Assembly (NCBI GenBank): GCA_013180625.2
Contig: SNVD02013627.1
Location: 124,001 to 188,000, forward strand
Reading direction: 5' to 3'
DNA length: 64,000 nucleotides
DNA from: Boswellia sacra
Taxonomy: Eukaryota; Streptophyta; Magnoliopsida; Sapindales; Burseraceae
The translations under genes and the position numbers were made by a program. Each line of letters starts with the position of its first letter. The stretch's first letter is position 1. The notes beneath the pieces were generated by a model. It was not told where the DNA came from. It did no database searches and saw nothing but the letters and a program-made list of their open reading frames with translations. Positions 1 to 12,158 of this stretch are shown one piece after another.

Positions 1-1473
1 AACTATATACAATAGAAATATAAAACATTATATGGTATTTAATTATTTTTTATTGAGTATTAAAATGTTAATAAAATATGTACAACAACTCAAGAATTAT
101 TTAACAAGTGTAAACAATAGTTAGACATTTATACATATGTCATAGTTGTTATATGAGCAATTACAAAAAAAAAAGTTTCTTTAGTGATCAATAAATAATT
201 AATTATTGATATTATAATCATATATGTAACAAAAAGATTCTATTCATTTTAGCTATAATTTATTTTAATTATCTATTTCTTTTAAAAACACTAAAAATAT
301 GTTTTACAAATTTAAAAAATTAATTTGTGATGGAGATAATTTAATTATTAACATATAAACGTATGTCATAATTGTCATATGTATTAAAGTGTTAACAAAA
401 TACACACAAGTCAACTATCATTAATAAATGTATAATACTTAAACATCTATACATATGACATAATTGTCATGTGCGAGTTATTGAAAAATAGTTTTTAATA
501 CTTTAATAAATAAATAATCAAATATTCATATTATAATTATTATGTAACAAATGCATTTACTTTCAGTGAATATTTTTTATTATTTATTCATTTTACAAAT
601 GCTAACAATTAATATTTAAAATATCTTGACAAATGCAAACCATAAGTTTGTAATAGTTGTAATTTAATAATTGATATCTATATATGTCATATTTGTTATT
701 ATAAGAAATTGAAAATAAGCTTTTCTAATTTGATTAGTAAATGATTACTTATTCATATTATAATTATATAAAAATGTAACAAAATTGCATTTATTTTCAA
801 GTATAGAATGCCTTTAAATTAATTATCCTTTTTTTATAAAAATAACAATTATTAAAAATATTTTTTACAATTATAAAAAATATTTTTTTTCATATAAGTA
901 GTTTAATTATTAGACATATATACATATACATATGTTACAAGTATCATATGCATTACGAATTAAAAATTAGGTTTTGCCATTTACCAGTAAATGATTAATT
1001 ATTCATATAGTAATCAATATGTAACAAATGTATTTATTTTTTGTTATAGAGTTCATTTTAATTATTTATCTCCCTTAAAATAAACTCTAACAATTGTTTA
1101 AAATATCTCAACAATTTACTCAAAGCTATACGATAAAAATTAAAAGTCTAAGAGAAATATATTGTCTAAATTAATACACTTTATAACAAAAAAATAAAAA
1201 ACATAATTATAGGCAACATTACATGATTATTAATTATTTATTTATTTATGTTTATTTGACATATAATTAAACGTTGAAAAATAAATTAGATTTTTAGAAG
1301 TTGGATTTTTTTTCCAATCTCATTTTCATCAATTAAAAATTAGTCATGGTAATAAGTTTATCATAATTGTAATTTAGCAGTTAGACATATATAAATCACA
1401 CATAAATTAGATTATATATAAATAATTAGCAATAAATTTTATGCTTGATTATTAGATTATTAACGATTCATAT

Positions 1474-1530
1474 CACACACACACACGCACACACACACGC
1501 ACACCCACACACACACATATATATAGAGAG
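1474..1530. repeat. CA/TA microsatellite
   Basis: An imperfect (CA)n run with occasional CG and CC steps passes into (TA)n and GAGAG. The related CACTA element has a (TA)n(GA)n run at the equivalent place (7545-7583), so it is an inherited part of the family that has diverged in repeat type. Confidence 0.9.
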
Positions 1531-1834
1531 TTTATTTTAATTATTTATCTCTTTTACAAACACTAAATTTAGAATATCTTAATAGTTTTTCACATTTAAA
1601 AGCATGAATGGAATCACAAATGGTCTTTTTTTTTTAATAAAAATTTGTATGAATATCCAAATGACCTTACTATATTTAAAAATTGTCAATTTATATAAAA
1701 TCAAATTAGATTTTTAATACTTTCTTTATTCTTTTTTTGTCATTTTTTAAACAAAGACTTATATATTAGACGAACCACGAACAAAGAGAAGAAAGCAAAA
1801 GAGGAAAGTTATTAAGTTTTAATTTTAAAAAAAT

Positions 1835-3230
1835 AACTTTTTGCGAGGAATATTTTCTCGCAAAAGGCCATATTTTGCGAGGAATACATATTTTCGTCAC
1901 AAAATGTCCAGTATTGTCACGTGTTCATAATAAGTTAGACAGGCTTTTCGCGAGAAATTTTTTTTCGCAAAAGTTTAACTTTTTTGCGAGGAATTTATTG
2001 TCGCAAAAGATCACATTTCGCGACGAATCAAATTTTCGTCACAAAATATCCAATATTGTCAAGTGCATAATAAATTAGAATGGCTTTTTGCGAGGAATTT
2101 TTTGTCGCAAAATGTGACTTTTTGCGAGAAAATTTTCGTCGCAAAATATGACTTTTTGCGAGGAAAGTTTTCTCGCAAAAAGTCACATTTTGCGTGGAAT
2201 CTCGTTTTTGTGGCAAAATGTCCAGTATTGCAACGTAAGCATGGTAAAATAAAATGACTTTTCGCGAGGAATTTTTTGTCGCAAAATTTCAATTTTTTGC
2301 GACAAAAAATTCCTCGCGAAAGGTCACATTTTGCGAGGAATCACGTTTTTGTCGCAAAATGTCCAGTATTGCCACGTAAGCATGGTAAAATACAATGACT
2401 TTTCGCGAGGAATTTTTTGTCGCAAAATGTCTATTTTTTGCGACAAAAAATTCCTCGCGAAAGGTCACATTTTGCGAGGAATCACGTTTTTGTCGCAAAA
2501 TGTCCAGTAATGCCACGTAAGCATGATAAATTAAAATGGCTTTTCGCGAGGAATTTTTTGTCGCAAAAAATAGACCTTTTGCGACAAAAAATTCCTCGCG
2601 AAAGGTCAAATTTTGCGAGGAATCAGGTTTTTGTCGCAAAATGTCCAGTATTGCCACGTGTGCATGGTAAATTAAAATATCTTTTGGCGAGGAATTTTTT
2701 GTCGCAAAAAATATATTTTTTGTCGCAAAAAATAGATTTTTTGCGAGGAAATTTTCCTCGCAAAAGGTCACATTTTGCGAGGAATTATTTTTTCGTCGCA
2801 AAATGTCAAGTATTGCCATATATGCATGGTAAATTAGAATGGCCTTTAGTGAGGAATTTTTTGTCGCAAAAGGTCTTTTTTTCGCGAGAAACATATTTTT
2901 GTCGCAAAAAATGTTCATGTTGCTATAAAATTTTTGTCACAAAATGCCGTCTGTGTGTTATACGTTTTGCGATGAAAAATTTGTCGCAATAGGTTTATTT
3001 CGTCGCAAAAAAAACTTCCCTAATTAGCCACTCGAGTTTTTAGCGAGGAAATGAATATTCGTCGCTAAAGGTTTTATTTTGCGACGAAAAATTCCTCGCA
3101 AAATATCTTTTTTTTTGTAATGCTACCTTTTGTGACGAAATAATAATTTTGTCGCAAAAGGCCGCTTTTTGCGACGAATTTTATTTCGTCGCAAAAAATT
3201 TTGTCGCAAAAAACTGTTTTCCTTGTAGTG
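1835..3230. repeat. CACTA subterminal palindromic array, period about 138-156 bp
   Basis: Units carry GCGAGGAATTTTTTGTCGC and its reverse complement a few bases apart, so each can form a long hairpin; for example the arms near 2254-2285 and 2292-2320 are exact complements over more than 20 bases. The phrase AAAATGTCCAGTATTGCCACGT recurs near 2217, 2357, 2497, 2637 and 2793. The near-symmetry keeps long frames open on both strands (2289-2918 minus, 2417-2992 plus); these translate to the repeat itself and are not genes. Confidence 0.85.
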
Positions 3231-3894
3231 TGAACTCGCCTCTGGCAATGTAGTTGCATTTGCTAACTATTTATCACAATGCTATATGTAGTACATAGAG
3301 TCTAAACCCAAGTGACAACATGATTACTTTGTCTTTTTTTTAATAATTATAAGCTCTTGATGATTGAAACTATTTAGGATTATAAGTTTTTCTAAATCTT
3401 CCAAAATATCTTAGGCTCTGGTTCTAGATGCTTCAAGTGCACATCGAAATCATGTCAACATTGACTCTGCAAGAAAGGAGGAGGAGAATGAGGAGAACTA
3501 GGTATGTATATGAAGTTATTTATCATTTCTATATAAATAAATCAATGTAAGGCATATAGCTTTTACTTGAACCTTTTTAATAAACTTATGAATTGTTAAG
3601 TACTAATTATTGCATTTTATTTGCGAAATTTTTTTGACATGAAGACTTGATTGGAATAAGACTTGTAGACTTATTTTAGACTTCTGCACTTATTGGAAAC
3701 AAACTTAGTAGAACTCTTTTTCTTTCATGTTTGCGAATGTATGCGAATATATTATTATGTTGTACTTTTATGTGTTATGCCAATATCAATTTATTTGTTA
3801 TTTGTATGCGAATATATTCTTATGAATGTAATGAATAAAACGAAAACAGGTTCAAAAAAATTTTGGTTATAAAAATGGATTTACCCAAATAACA
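3231..3894. other. Spacer; one possible short relict exon
   Basis: AT-rich sequence with no recognisable gene. A stretch near 3415-3502 is preceded by a pyrimidine/AG acceptor-like site and encodes a short Glu-rich frame that ends in TAG. It could be a terminal exon of something lost, but I cannot name it and do not call it a gene. Confidence 0.4.
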
Positions 3895-4245
3895 AAAAAA
3901 TAGATTCTGCAATTTTTACGGCAGGCGAGAGAACTGCAGTAAATAAGTTACACGATAGCATGAACCATTTACGGCAATTTCAGAAACCGTGGTAAACTTT
4001 TTACGGCGGGCCACAGAACTACAGTAAATAAATCCATTCCATTGTGAGACTGCACCACAACCATTTACTGCGGTTTCATAAACCGTTGTAAACAAACTTT
4101 TACGGCGGTCTAAAACCGCAGTAAAAAGTCAAAATGCCTTTTACATCCCCACTTTATACTGCAGGCTAAAACCGTCGTTGGACCATCGTAAAAGACTTTT
4201 TACCGCGGTTTTGGTCCACTGTAAAAGGTTGTTTTTCTTGTAGTG
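3895..4245. mobile_element. Fragment of a second CACTA family (right end)
   Basis: The block ends TTTTTCTTGTAGTG at 4245, a CACTA-type terminus. Upstream are repeated direct and inverted copies of motifs such as TTTACGGCGG and ACCGCAGTAAA, a different subterminal motif from the GCGACGAAA family on either side. No matching CACTACAAG start is visible upstream, so the element looks truncated or the left end is degraded. Confidence 0.6.
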
Positions 4246-5411
4246 AAATGCTGTAAATGTACAAACTCTGGAACCTTTAGTTATTGCTACAGTCATGCCA
4301 AGTTAGTTTATAAATAAATAAGAACTTTGATTCATTTATAACAATAATGTTTACATATTACAGAAAAACATCTATACTCTTAGGGCATAATCCTAACACT
4401 CTGAAGCAAGGGATCAGCTACCATCGTCCAAGTTTTCCTATGGTTATTTACCTCAGTAGTGACTTTGATATATCTGCGGGTCCTGTCTTTGTGACTTGAC
4501 TTTTATGGCCCTCTAAGTCTCCCAAAGGAACTTAGAAAAGTGGTGCCCAGGTTGCAATCACTTGGGGTGGGATAGAAGCTTCGCTCACACAATTCTATAA
4601 ACATTATATACTAACCTATTTCAAGTACGTATTTAAGTCTAGCCTCTACTATCCGGTCTCGTATCTGAACAGCTTCATTCAAGGTAATCAATTCTTACCA
4701 TCTTTCTTTTGGCAAATGCAATATTTAGGTGGAATTGTTTCAATGGCTGGATAGATTTGGGGGAAAGATTTTTCACTCAAAATTACGCTCATAGTCTGGA
4801 GTCGTTGAATTGTTGAGTTGTATGCATGATTTTTACCCTCAGTTGGATGCTAAAGATTTTATGTTTCTTCATTGCCTAAAATTGGTAACTTGGTCAAAAC
4901 TTTAGCCATTTACCTTTTTGATTGAAACATATATCTAAATTTTCTCATCAAGCTTAAAAACAAACAACCTAAAATATGTTGATGACTTACATTAAGATTT
5001 ATTCAGATTTAAGTGGGAAAAGAAACTTTTTGTTTTGCTTTTACTTAACATATTCTGACAAAAATGAAATGAATATAATGCTAAATTATATTGTACTGAC
5101 TTAAATGTTTGAAGGCCTATTGGTATCATGCTGCAATGATATATTCATTATCATTTATCAACATTTTCTTGAATCATTTCATTTAAGCTGTGCTATGTGG
5201 TGAAATATCTGTTTCTTTATTGCGAAATTGAAATGGCAATATTTTGATGTTAGTAGGCAAATACTAGAATTTTTGGTACTTATGGCATCAAACCAAAATG
5301 TTAATGAACCTGTCTTTGATATGCTTGATCATAAATTTAAAATGAGTATTTTATCTAGTTAGATAGGACTCTAGATGGTTGATCTGATTTCCTAGATTGA
5401 GCAACAGCTTT
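4246..5411. other. Spacer without a supported gene
   Basis: Less AT-rich than the flanks between about 4380 and 4800, where short frames occur, but I recognise no protein and see no consistent exon structure. It may be a relict of a host gene or an old element. Its last three bases (TTT, 5409-5411) are the left target duplication of the next CACTA element. Confidence 0.5.
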
Positions 5412-7544
5412 CACTACGGAAAAAATAACTTTTTTAGATAAAAAATTTAATCGCAAAAAGAAAAAATTTTGTCGCAATAGGTTTTTGTGATGAAAATAAA
5501 TTCGTCGCGCTCCAGTCGCAATAGGTTTTATTATGACAAATCTTGAATTTCTCGCAAAAAGTGACATTTTCCAATAAATTTTTCGTCACAAATAGGATCA
5601 CATCATATTAGCTTTTTGCGACAAAAGAGAATTCGTCTCAAAAGAGCATATTTTGAGACATTCGAATTTTTTTGCAAAAACTTTTGTACAAAAATCGTAT
5701 TTAAAATAAATTGTTTTTATTGCAAATATCTTTTGCAACCATTTTTTTGTCACTTAATTCGACCTTTAGCGACAAAAAAGTTGTCGCAAAAGACCTAATT
5801 TTTTTTAACCTAATTGGTTTTTTTAATAATTCAAAAAATTTATTTTAATTTGTTATAAATTTTAAAATAAAATAGCAAAATTATCTCATTATGCAACATA
5901 AATCTTTGTAAGAATAATTTTATTAAATAATAACAAATGACAAAAATTTAATACAATATATGAACGTTGGTTGTACATAGAAAAATAAAAAAATAAAAAT
6001 ACACGATAACCCAACAAAACACAAAACTTTGTCCTCCAATAATTTTTTTGTTGCTTGACTTTGTATCAATCTTCAAGTCTTCAAATGCACCTCATCTTCA
6101 ATTATACATATTAAAAACAAAAAAAAAATAAAATATCAATTAGTAATAATTAAGGATATAAGAGATAAGTGTATACAAAAAAAAAATGTTAAAGAAATAA
6201 AGAACTTGAGAATTTTCAATTGCATTCTCTCTTTCAAAATACCTATTAAACAAAAAAGTGTAATATTAATTGACAATTTAAAAATAAAAAAATATATGAA
6301 TCTTGTAAGTAAATATATTACAACATAAAAGAAAAAATGATTTAGAATATTTACCTACATAATAATGTTAGGAAAAGAAGAGAAGTAGATAATTGGAAGA
6401 CATAGAAAAAAATGAAAATGAAGTAGGAAATTGGAAAAGATGGAAGAAAATGACGTAAATGAAAGAATTAAGTAGTGTATATATAGCAAAAGGCATTGAT
6501 TTTTGCGATGAAATTTGGATATTTTGCGACAAAAAATTTTGTCGCAAAAGAATTTAAAAAGTATGAAATAAATGAAAGCGGGTAAAAGTCCGCATATTAT
6601 AATCATTATGTAACAAATGCGTTTACTTTTAGTGATTATTTTTTATTATTTATTTCTTTTACAAATACTAACAATTAATATTTAAAATATCTTTAACAAA
6701 TGTAAACCATAAGTTTGTAATAGTTATAATTTAATAATTAGACATCTATATATGTCATAATTGCTATAAAGAGAAATTGAAAACAAGTTTTTCTAATTTG
6801 ATAAATAAATGATTAATTATTCATACTATAATCATATAAAAATGTAACAAAATTGCATTTATTTTCAGGTATAGAATGTATTTAAATTAATTATCCATTT
6901 CTTTTACAAAGATAACAACTATTAAAAATATCTTTTACAATTATAAAAAATATTTTTTTTCATAGAAGTAATTTAATTATTAGACATATATGCATATGTT
7001 ACAAGTATCATATGTATTAGGAATTGAAAATTAACTTTTCCAAGTTATCAATAAATGATTTCTTGTTCATATAATAATCAATATGTAATGAATGTATTTA
7101 TTTTTTATTATAGAGTTCATTTTAATTATTTATCTCCCTTAAAATAAACTCTAACAATTCAAAATATCTCAACAATTTACTCAAAGCTATAAGACAAAAA
7201 TTAAAAGTCTAAGAAAAATATACTATCTAAATTCATATACTCTATAACAAAAAAATTAAAAATAAAAAACATAATTATAGGCAACATTATATGATTATTA
7301 ATTAATTTACTCTTTATGTTTACTTAACATATAATTAAACATTAAAAATTAAATTAGATTTTTACAAGTTGGGTTTTCTTTAATCTCATTTTCATCAATT
7401 AGAAATTAGTCATAGTAATAAGTTTATCATAATTGTAATTTAGTAGGTGGACATATATAAATCACACATAAATTGATTATATCTAAAGAATTAGGAATAA
7501 ATTTTATGCTTTGATTATTAAATTATAAATGATTCATGTTTTAT

Positions 7545-7546
7545 AA

Positions 7547-7582
<36 letters not shown>

Positions 7583-7583
7583 T
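7545..7583. repeat. (TA)n(GA)n microsatellite
   Basis: A pure TA run followed by a pure AG run inside CACTA element 2, at the place where element 1 has a CA-rich run. Confidence 0.9.
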
Positions 7584-7879
7584 TTATTTTAATTATTTAT
7601 ATCTTTTACAAACACTAAATTTAGAATATCTCTATAAATTTTCACATTTAAGAGCATGGATGGAACCACAAAGAGTTAATTTAAAAATAAAAATTATATG
7701 CATATTCGAATGACCCAGCTATATTTAAAAATTCTCAAATTTGCTTAAAATCAAATTAAATTTTTAATACTTCCTTTATTCTTTTATTTTTATCATTCTC
7801 CAAACAAAGACTTAAATAGTAGATGGACCACAAACAAAGAGAGGAAAAGAAAAGAGGAAAATTGTTAAGTTTTCATTTT

Positions 7880-8960
7880 AAAAAAGGACTTTTTGTGACA
7901 AAATTTTTCTTGCAAAATATTACTTTTTGCGACTACTACAATTTTGTCACAAAAAGTTGTCTTTCTCGAGGAATGTAATTTCGTCGTAAAAAAGTAACAT
8001 ATGCACAGGACCTTTAGCGAGAAGTTTTTCTTGCAAAAGACCACATTTTGCGAGGAATCTTAATTTCGTCGCAAAAGGTTACATTTTGCGAGGAATCATA
8101 TTTTCGTCGCAAAATGTCTACTATTGCCATGTGTGTAAAATAGGTTAGAAAGGCTTTTGGTGAGCAATTTCTTCTCGCAAAAGGTTTTTTTTTGCGAAAT
8201 TTTTTTTCACGCAAAAGGTCGCATTTTGTGAGGAATCATATTTTCATCACAAAATATCCAATATTGTCATGTGTATATAATAAGTTTGAAGAGCTTTTCG
8301 CGAGAAATTTTTTCTCGCAAAAGGTCGCATTTCGTGAGTAATCTTAATTTAATAGCAAAATATCAAGTATTGCACATGTTTGTAATAGGTTAGAAGGGCT
8401 TTTTGCGATAAATTTTTTCTTATAGAAGGACACATTTACGCGAGGAATATTATTTTCATTACAAAATGTCAAGTATTATCACGTGTGTGCAAATAAGTTA
8501 GAATGGCTTTTCGCGAGAAGTTTTTTCTCGTAAAAGGTCATTTTCTGTGATAAATTTTTTCTTGCAAATTGTCATATTTTGTGAGCAATCTTAATTTTAT
8601 CGCAAAATGTTCAATATTTCTAAATGTGTAATAAGTTAGAAGGGCTTTTCGCGAGAAAATTTTTCTCGCAAAATTCCATCTTTTTGTAATACTTTTTGCG
8701 AAGAAAATTTCGTCACAATGGGTTTTATCTCATCATAAAAAATTTTTCTCTAATCAGTCACTCGAGTTTTTAGTGAGGAAATAAATAATCATCGCTAAAG
8801 GTATTATTTTGTGACCAAAAATTCATCGCAAAATATCGTTTTTCTTCAAATGTTGGCTTTTGCGACGAAATAAAGATTTTGTTGCAAAATGCCACATTTT
8901 GCGACGAATTTGATTTCGTTGTGAAAAACTTTGTCACAAAAAACTGTTTTTCTTATAGTG
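7880..8960. repeat. Right subterminal array of CACTA element 2
   Basis: Diverged units of the same design as in element 1: short hairpins of TTTTCGCGAGAAATTTTTTCTCGCAAAA type, each followed by a phrase like AAAATGTCAAGTATT. The right-hand part of this array was copied again in the 1117-bp tandem duplication. Confidence 0.8.
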
Positions 8961-10426
8961 TTTAAAGTAGGACAAACAAATTAGTGTATATTATGATCAG
9001 TACATCTTTGACTTAGTCACACACATAGAGGCTTTTAGTTGCCTATTACCTTTCTTGAATTCTTTTGGATAAACTTGTAGGCATGCGACAGTAGTGGCAT
9101 ATTATGGAGAGGTCGGATTCTTTTCAATAAAGATTTCATAATCAATTTATAATTCTCTCTTGCTTAATTTATGGATGCATGACTTATGTAAGGTAATAGG
9201 AGTAATTTGTCAATATATTGTAACTATCTGAAATATTTATGTGAGATTTATCTGAATTTTATTATATAGGATTGTATTCATGAGTTAGTTGTCATACGTA
9301 TATAGACATTACGAAATTTTTTTTCACGCAAAAGGTCGCATTTTGTGAGGAATCATATTTTCCCCACAAAATATCCAATATTGTCATGTGTATATAATAA
9401 GTTTGAAGAGCTTTTCGCGAGAAATTTTTTCTCGCAAAAGGTCGCATTTCGTGAGTAATCTTAATTTAATAGCAAAATATCAAGTATTGCACATGTTTGT
9501 AATAGGTTAGAAGGGCTTTTTGCGACAAATTTTTTCTTATAGAAGGACACATTTACGCGAGGAATATTATTTTCATTACAAAATGTCAAGTATTATCACG
9601 TGTGTGCAAATAAGTTAGAATGGCTTTTCGCGAGAAGTTTTTTCTCGTAAAAGGTCATTTTCTGTGATAAATTTTTTCTTGCAAATTGTCATATTTTGTG
9701 AGCAATCTTAATTTTATCACAAAATGTTCAATATTTCTAAATGTATAATAAGTTAGAAGGGCTTTTCGCGAGAAAATTTTTCTCGCAAAATTCCATCTTT
9801 TTGTAATACTTTTTGCGAAGAAAATTTCGTCACAATGGGTTTTATCTCATCATAAAAAATTTTTCTCTAATCAGTCACTCGAGTTTTTAGTGAGGAAATA
9901 AATAATCATCGCTAAAGGTATTATTTTGTGACCAAAAATTCATCGCAAAATATCGTTTTTCTTCAAATGTTGGCTTTTGCGACGAAATAAAGATTTTGTT
10001 GCAAAATGCCACATTTTGCGACGAATTTGATTTCGTTGTGAAAAACTTTGTCACAAAAAACTGTTTTTCTTATAGTGTTTAAAGTAGGACAAACAAATTA
10101 GTGTATATTATGATCAGTACATCTTTGACTTAGTCACACACATAGAGGCTTTTAGTTGCCTATTACCTTTCTTGAATTCTTTTGGATAAACTTGTAGGCA
10201 TGCGACAGTAGTGGCATATTATGGAGAGGTCGGATTCTTTTCAATAAAGATTTCATAATCAATTTATAATTCTCTCTCGCTTAATTTATGGATGCATGAC
10301 TTATGTAAGGTAATAGGAGTAATTTGTCAATATATTGTAACTATCTGAAATATTTATGTGAGATTTATCTGAATTTTATTATATAGAATTGTATTCATGA
10401 GTTAGTTGTCATACGTATATAGACAT
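8195..10426. repeat. Tandem segmental duplication, two copies of about 1.1 kb
   Basis: 8195-9309 and 9312-10426 align at a fixed offset of 1117 bp with only a handful of substitutions that I can see (for example ATCACAAAAT/CCCACAAAAT near 8233, TATCGC/TATCAC near 8600, CTTGCTT/CTCGCTT near 9160). The unit takes in the right end of CACTA element 2 plus about 350 bp of its flank, so the duplication is younger than the insertion. The repeated CGAAATTTTTTTT at the junction is a likely microhomology. An assembly duplication cannot be excluded. Confidence 0.92.
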
Positions 10427-10528
10427 GATTAGTTGGCTGTGACATTATCGTCAATACGCAATGTTGTTGATTGGTTTATATATTGAGAATTCAATTTTTA
10501 TATAGGAATACTCGGTTTATAAAGTTTC

Positions 10529-10530
<2 letters not shown>

Positions 10531-10561
<31 letters not shown>
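10531..10561. repeat. (TA)n microsatellite
   Basis: About 30 bp of uninterrupted TA repeats. Confidence 0.95.
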
Positions 10562-10564
<3 letters not shown>

Positions 10565-10639
10565 AAAAAAAAATATAATATATTTTAAAGATATACATTA
10601 TTTTTTTAAATTGCAGAACATCATATTTGGTAGCTAAAA

Positions 10640-10920
10640 ACCATCAAGAATGATTTGTTTTTTAAACGAAAAATGCATATTTGCTGGCTAAAAACCCACA
10701 AGTATCATAAGAAATAACAAATATAGCTTAAAAAAAAAACATCTTAAAGGATAAATACTTGTGGCTTTATATATTACAACCATGATACAATTACATATTT
10801 GTGGGTTTGACTAACCCACAAATAAAGAATAATTGTCACAGCCACACTTGTGGGGAGAAAACCCACAAGTATGGAATACTTCTGAGGGAAAACACACAAA
10901 TATGAAGATTTTTCTAAACA
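10640..10920. repeat. Cluster of inverted ACCCACAAGTAT motifs
   Basis: The 10-13-bp phrase AACCCACAAGTAT or its complement recurs near 10690, 10768, 10805, 10822, 10848, 10865 and (weaker) 10895, in both orientations. Paired copies could form hairpins. The design is like the subterminal arrays of DNA transposons, but I find no clear terminus. Confidence 0.55.
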
Positions 10921-12158
10921 AAGTGACGGGCTTGACTTAACCTAAAATTTATTTTGAGGTGTGTTGGAAAGAAATTTCAAAATAATTTAGTAAAATTCAG
11001 TGATGTGAGAAAATTTTGCTAATTGGAAATGTGTGTATATATATGGTAGTATAAGTATAAGTATATGTATATTTGGTATTAGGCACATAATCAATCTGAT
11101 CTTTTAAATTTTAAATTTTATATATTGAAAGCAAAGTAAAATTATAGGATAATAAAGTGAAGAAGAAACATTATAAAACAAGTTAAAATCCTGTCAAAGT
11201 TGGGGTTGGTCATACTTTAAAGAATAGAAATCATTTATTAAAATAAGGTATGGGGGAGAGTTGTATATTTCTTGAACGAGTATTGGAGATGTGTGAAGAG
11301 CAATTAAATGAAAGAAAGTAACAAATTAAAAATTTTATATGTAATATGACTAATGGGAGAAAAGGTCAAAATTAGGAAAATTTTTAATAAAAAATGTAAT
11401 AACTTTCCCTTTTTTAGTAACGTTGTCTTGATTAATTCTCAATTAAAAACTTGAGCTAGGCTTAATTATTGAAATGTATACACATGTGGATAGTTTAAAG
11501 AGTCTCGCATTTTTCACACAAGTATTAATATTAATTTTAGACCGCTGAATCCAAGCATTTGGATGTTGATATCTGAGCTGGCTTCATCAAATATGACTCT
11601 TTTTTTGTTTAAATTTCAACTATTAAATTATGTAAGATATATCAGCTAAAAGGTTTTGTCACCAAAAATATTATCACTAAATACTTGTATTCTTGTAGGG
11701 TGATAAATGATCATAAATTTGTGTCAAAAATTAGTATTAAAAAATCTCAACCATACATATACAAACACATGATGCTCTAAGTCATTTTGTGTATTCCTCA
11801 AAACAATAAAACTAACACTCGTACACAAAAGAAAATTTTTGCAAAAAAAAAAAAAAAGGGATTAATTTAGTTTTTGCATGCCATCTCAAATTAATTCTCA
11901 ATCATTGACCTAGAAGTTTTTCTCTTTTCTGGCAACTGAAGTCAATTCTTGTACAGACCCATATATCCAAGAAGTTTCCTACTTTATTGAAATTAAATTT
12001 AATAAATTATTTATTCCTTCTGTAAATTAAACTAGAAGGATTCATGCATCTGTCACTTCTTTTGTTTCGCTTCTTAAACAGAGTGACGGGCTAGCTTGAC
12101 CTATCATCTCTTGCGGACTCACAGTGTTCTCAAGAGTGGAAGGCATTGAATCTTCCAT

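Larger units (their letters stand above)
1..3230. mobile_element. CACTA-type element 1, truncated by the window edge, non-autonomous
   Basis: The right end at 3217-3230 reads TTTTCCTTGTAGTG, the complement of the CACTACAAGGAAAA type of CACTA terminus, and the next three bases (TGA) would be the target duplication. The subterminal 1.4 kb is a dense array of short inverted motifs, as is usual for CACTA ends. The AT-rich interior (about 541-1835) is clearly homologous, in the same orientation, to 6594-7890 of the complete element downstream, so both belong to one family. No ORF with transposase features is visible, so this part is non-coding. The left end lies outside the window. Confidence 0.72.
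5412..8960. mobile_element. CACTA-type element 2, complete ends, non-autonomous
   Basis: The left end at 5412 begins CACTACGGAAAAAATAAC; the right end at 8960 is the complement of CACTATAAGAAAAACAG. It is flanked by TTT on both sides (5409-5411 and 8961-8963), matching the 3-bp target duplication of CACTA elements. Subterminal arrays of GCGACGAAA-type motifs lie at both ends (5412-5800 and 7880-8960), and the interior 6594-7890 is shared with element 1. At 3.5 kb and without a transposase frame it must depend on a transposase supplied elsewhere, if it is still mobile at all. The terminal repeats have drifted (CACTACGG versus CACTATAAG), so it is not a very recent insertion. Confidence 0.78.
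10427..12158. other. AT-rich spacer, no gene seen
   Basis: No frame of interest on either strand. It contains a TA microsatellite and a cluster of ACTTGTGGGTTTT-type inverted motifs (listed separately). The string TATTCTTGTAGGG near 11688-11700 resembles a mutated CACTA right end, so the block may be a decayed DNA element. Confidence 0.6.

Noticed and set aside
2289..2992. Long open frames of 209 codons (minus, 2289-2918) and 191 codons (plus, 2417-2992)
   Set aside because: Both translate the palindromic CACTA array; the repeated peptides are mirror products of the inverted motifs, with no protein features.
4380..4800. Possible exons of a host gene
   Set aside because: Short frames with moderate base composition but no recognisable protein or consistent splice sites.
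1..10426. Regular repeats considered as a CRISPR array
   Set aside because: Units are 138-156 bp, palindromic and without uniform spacers, in a plant genome next to CACTA termini.
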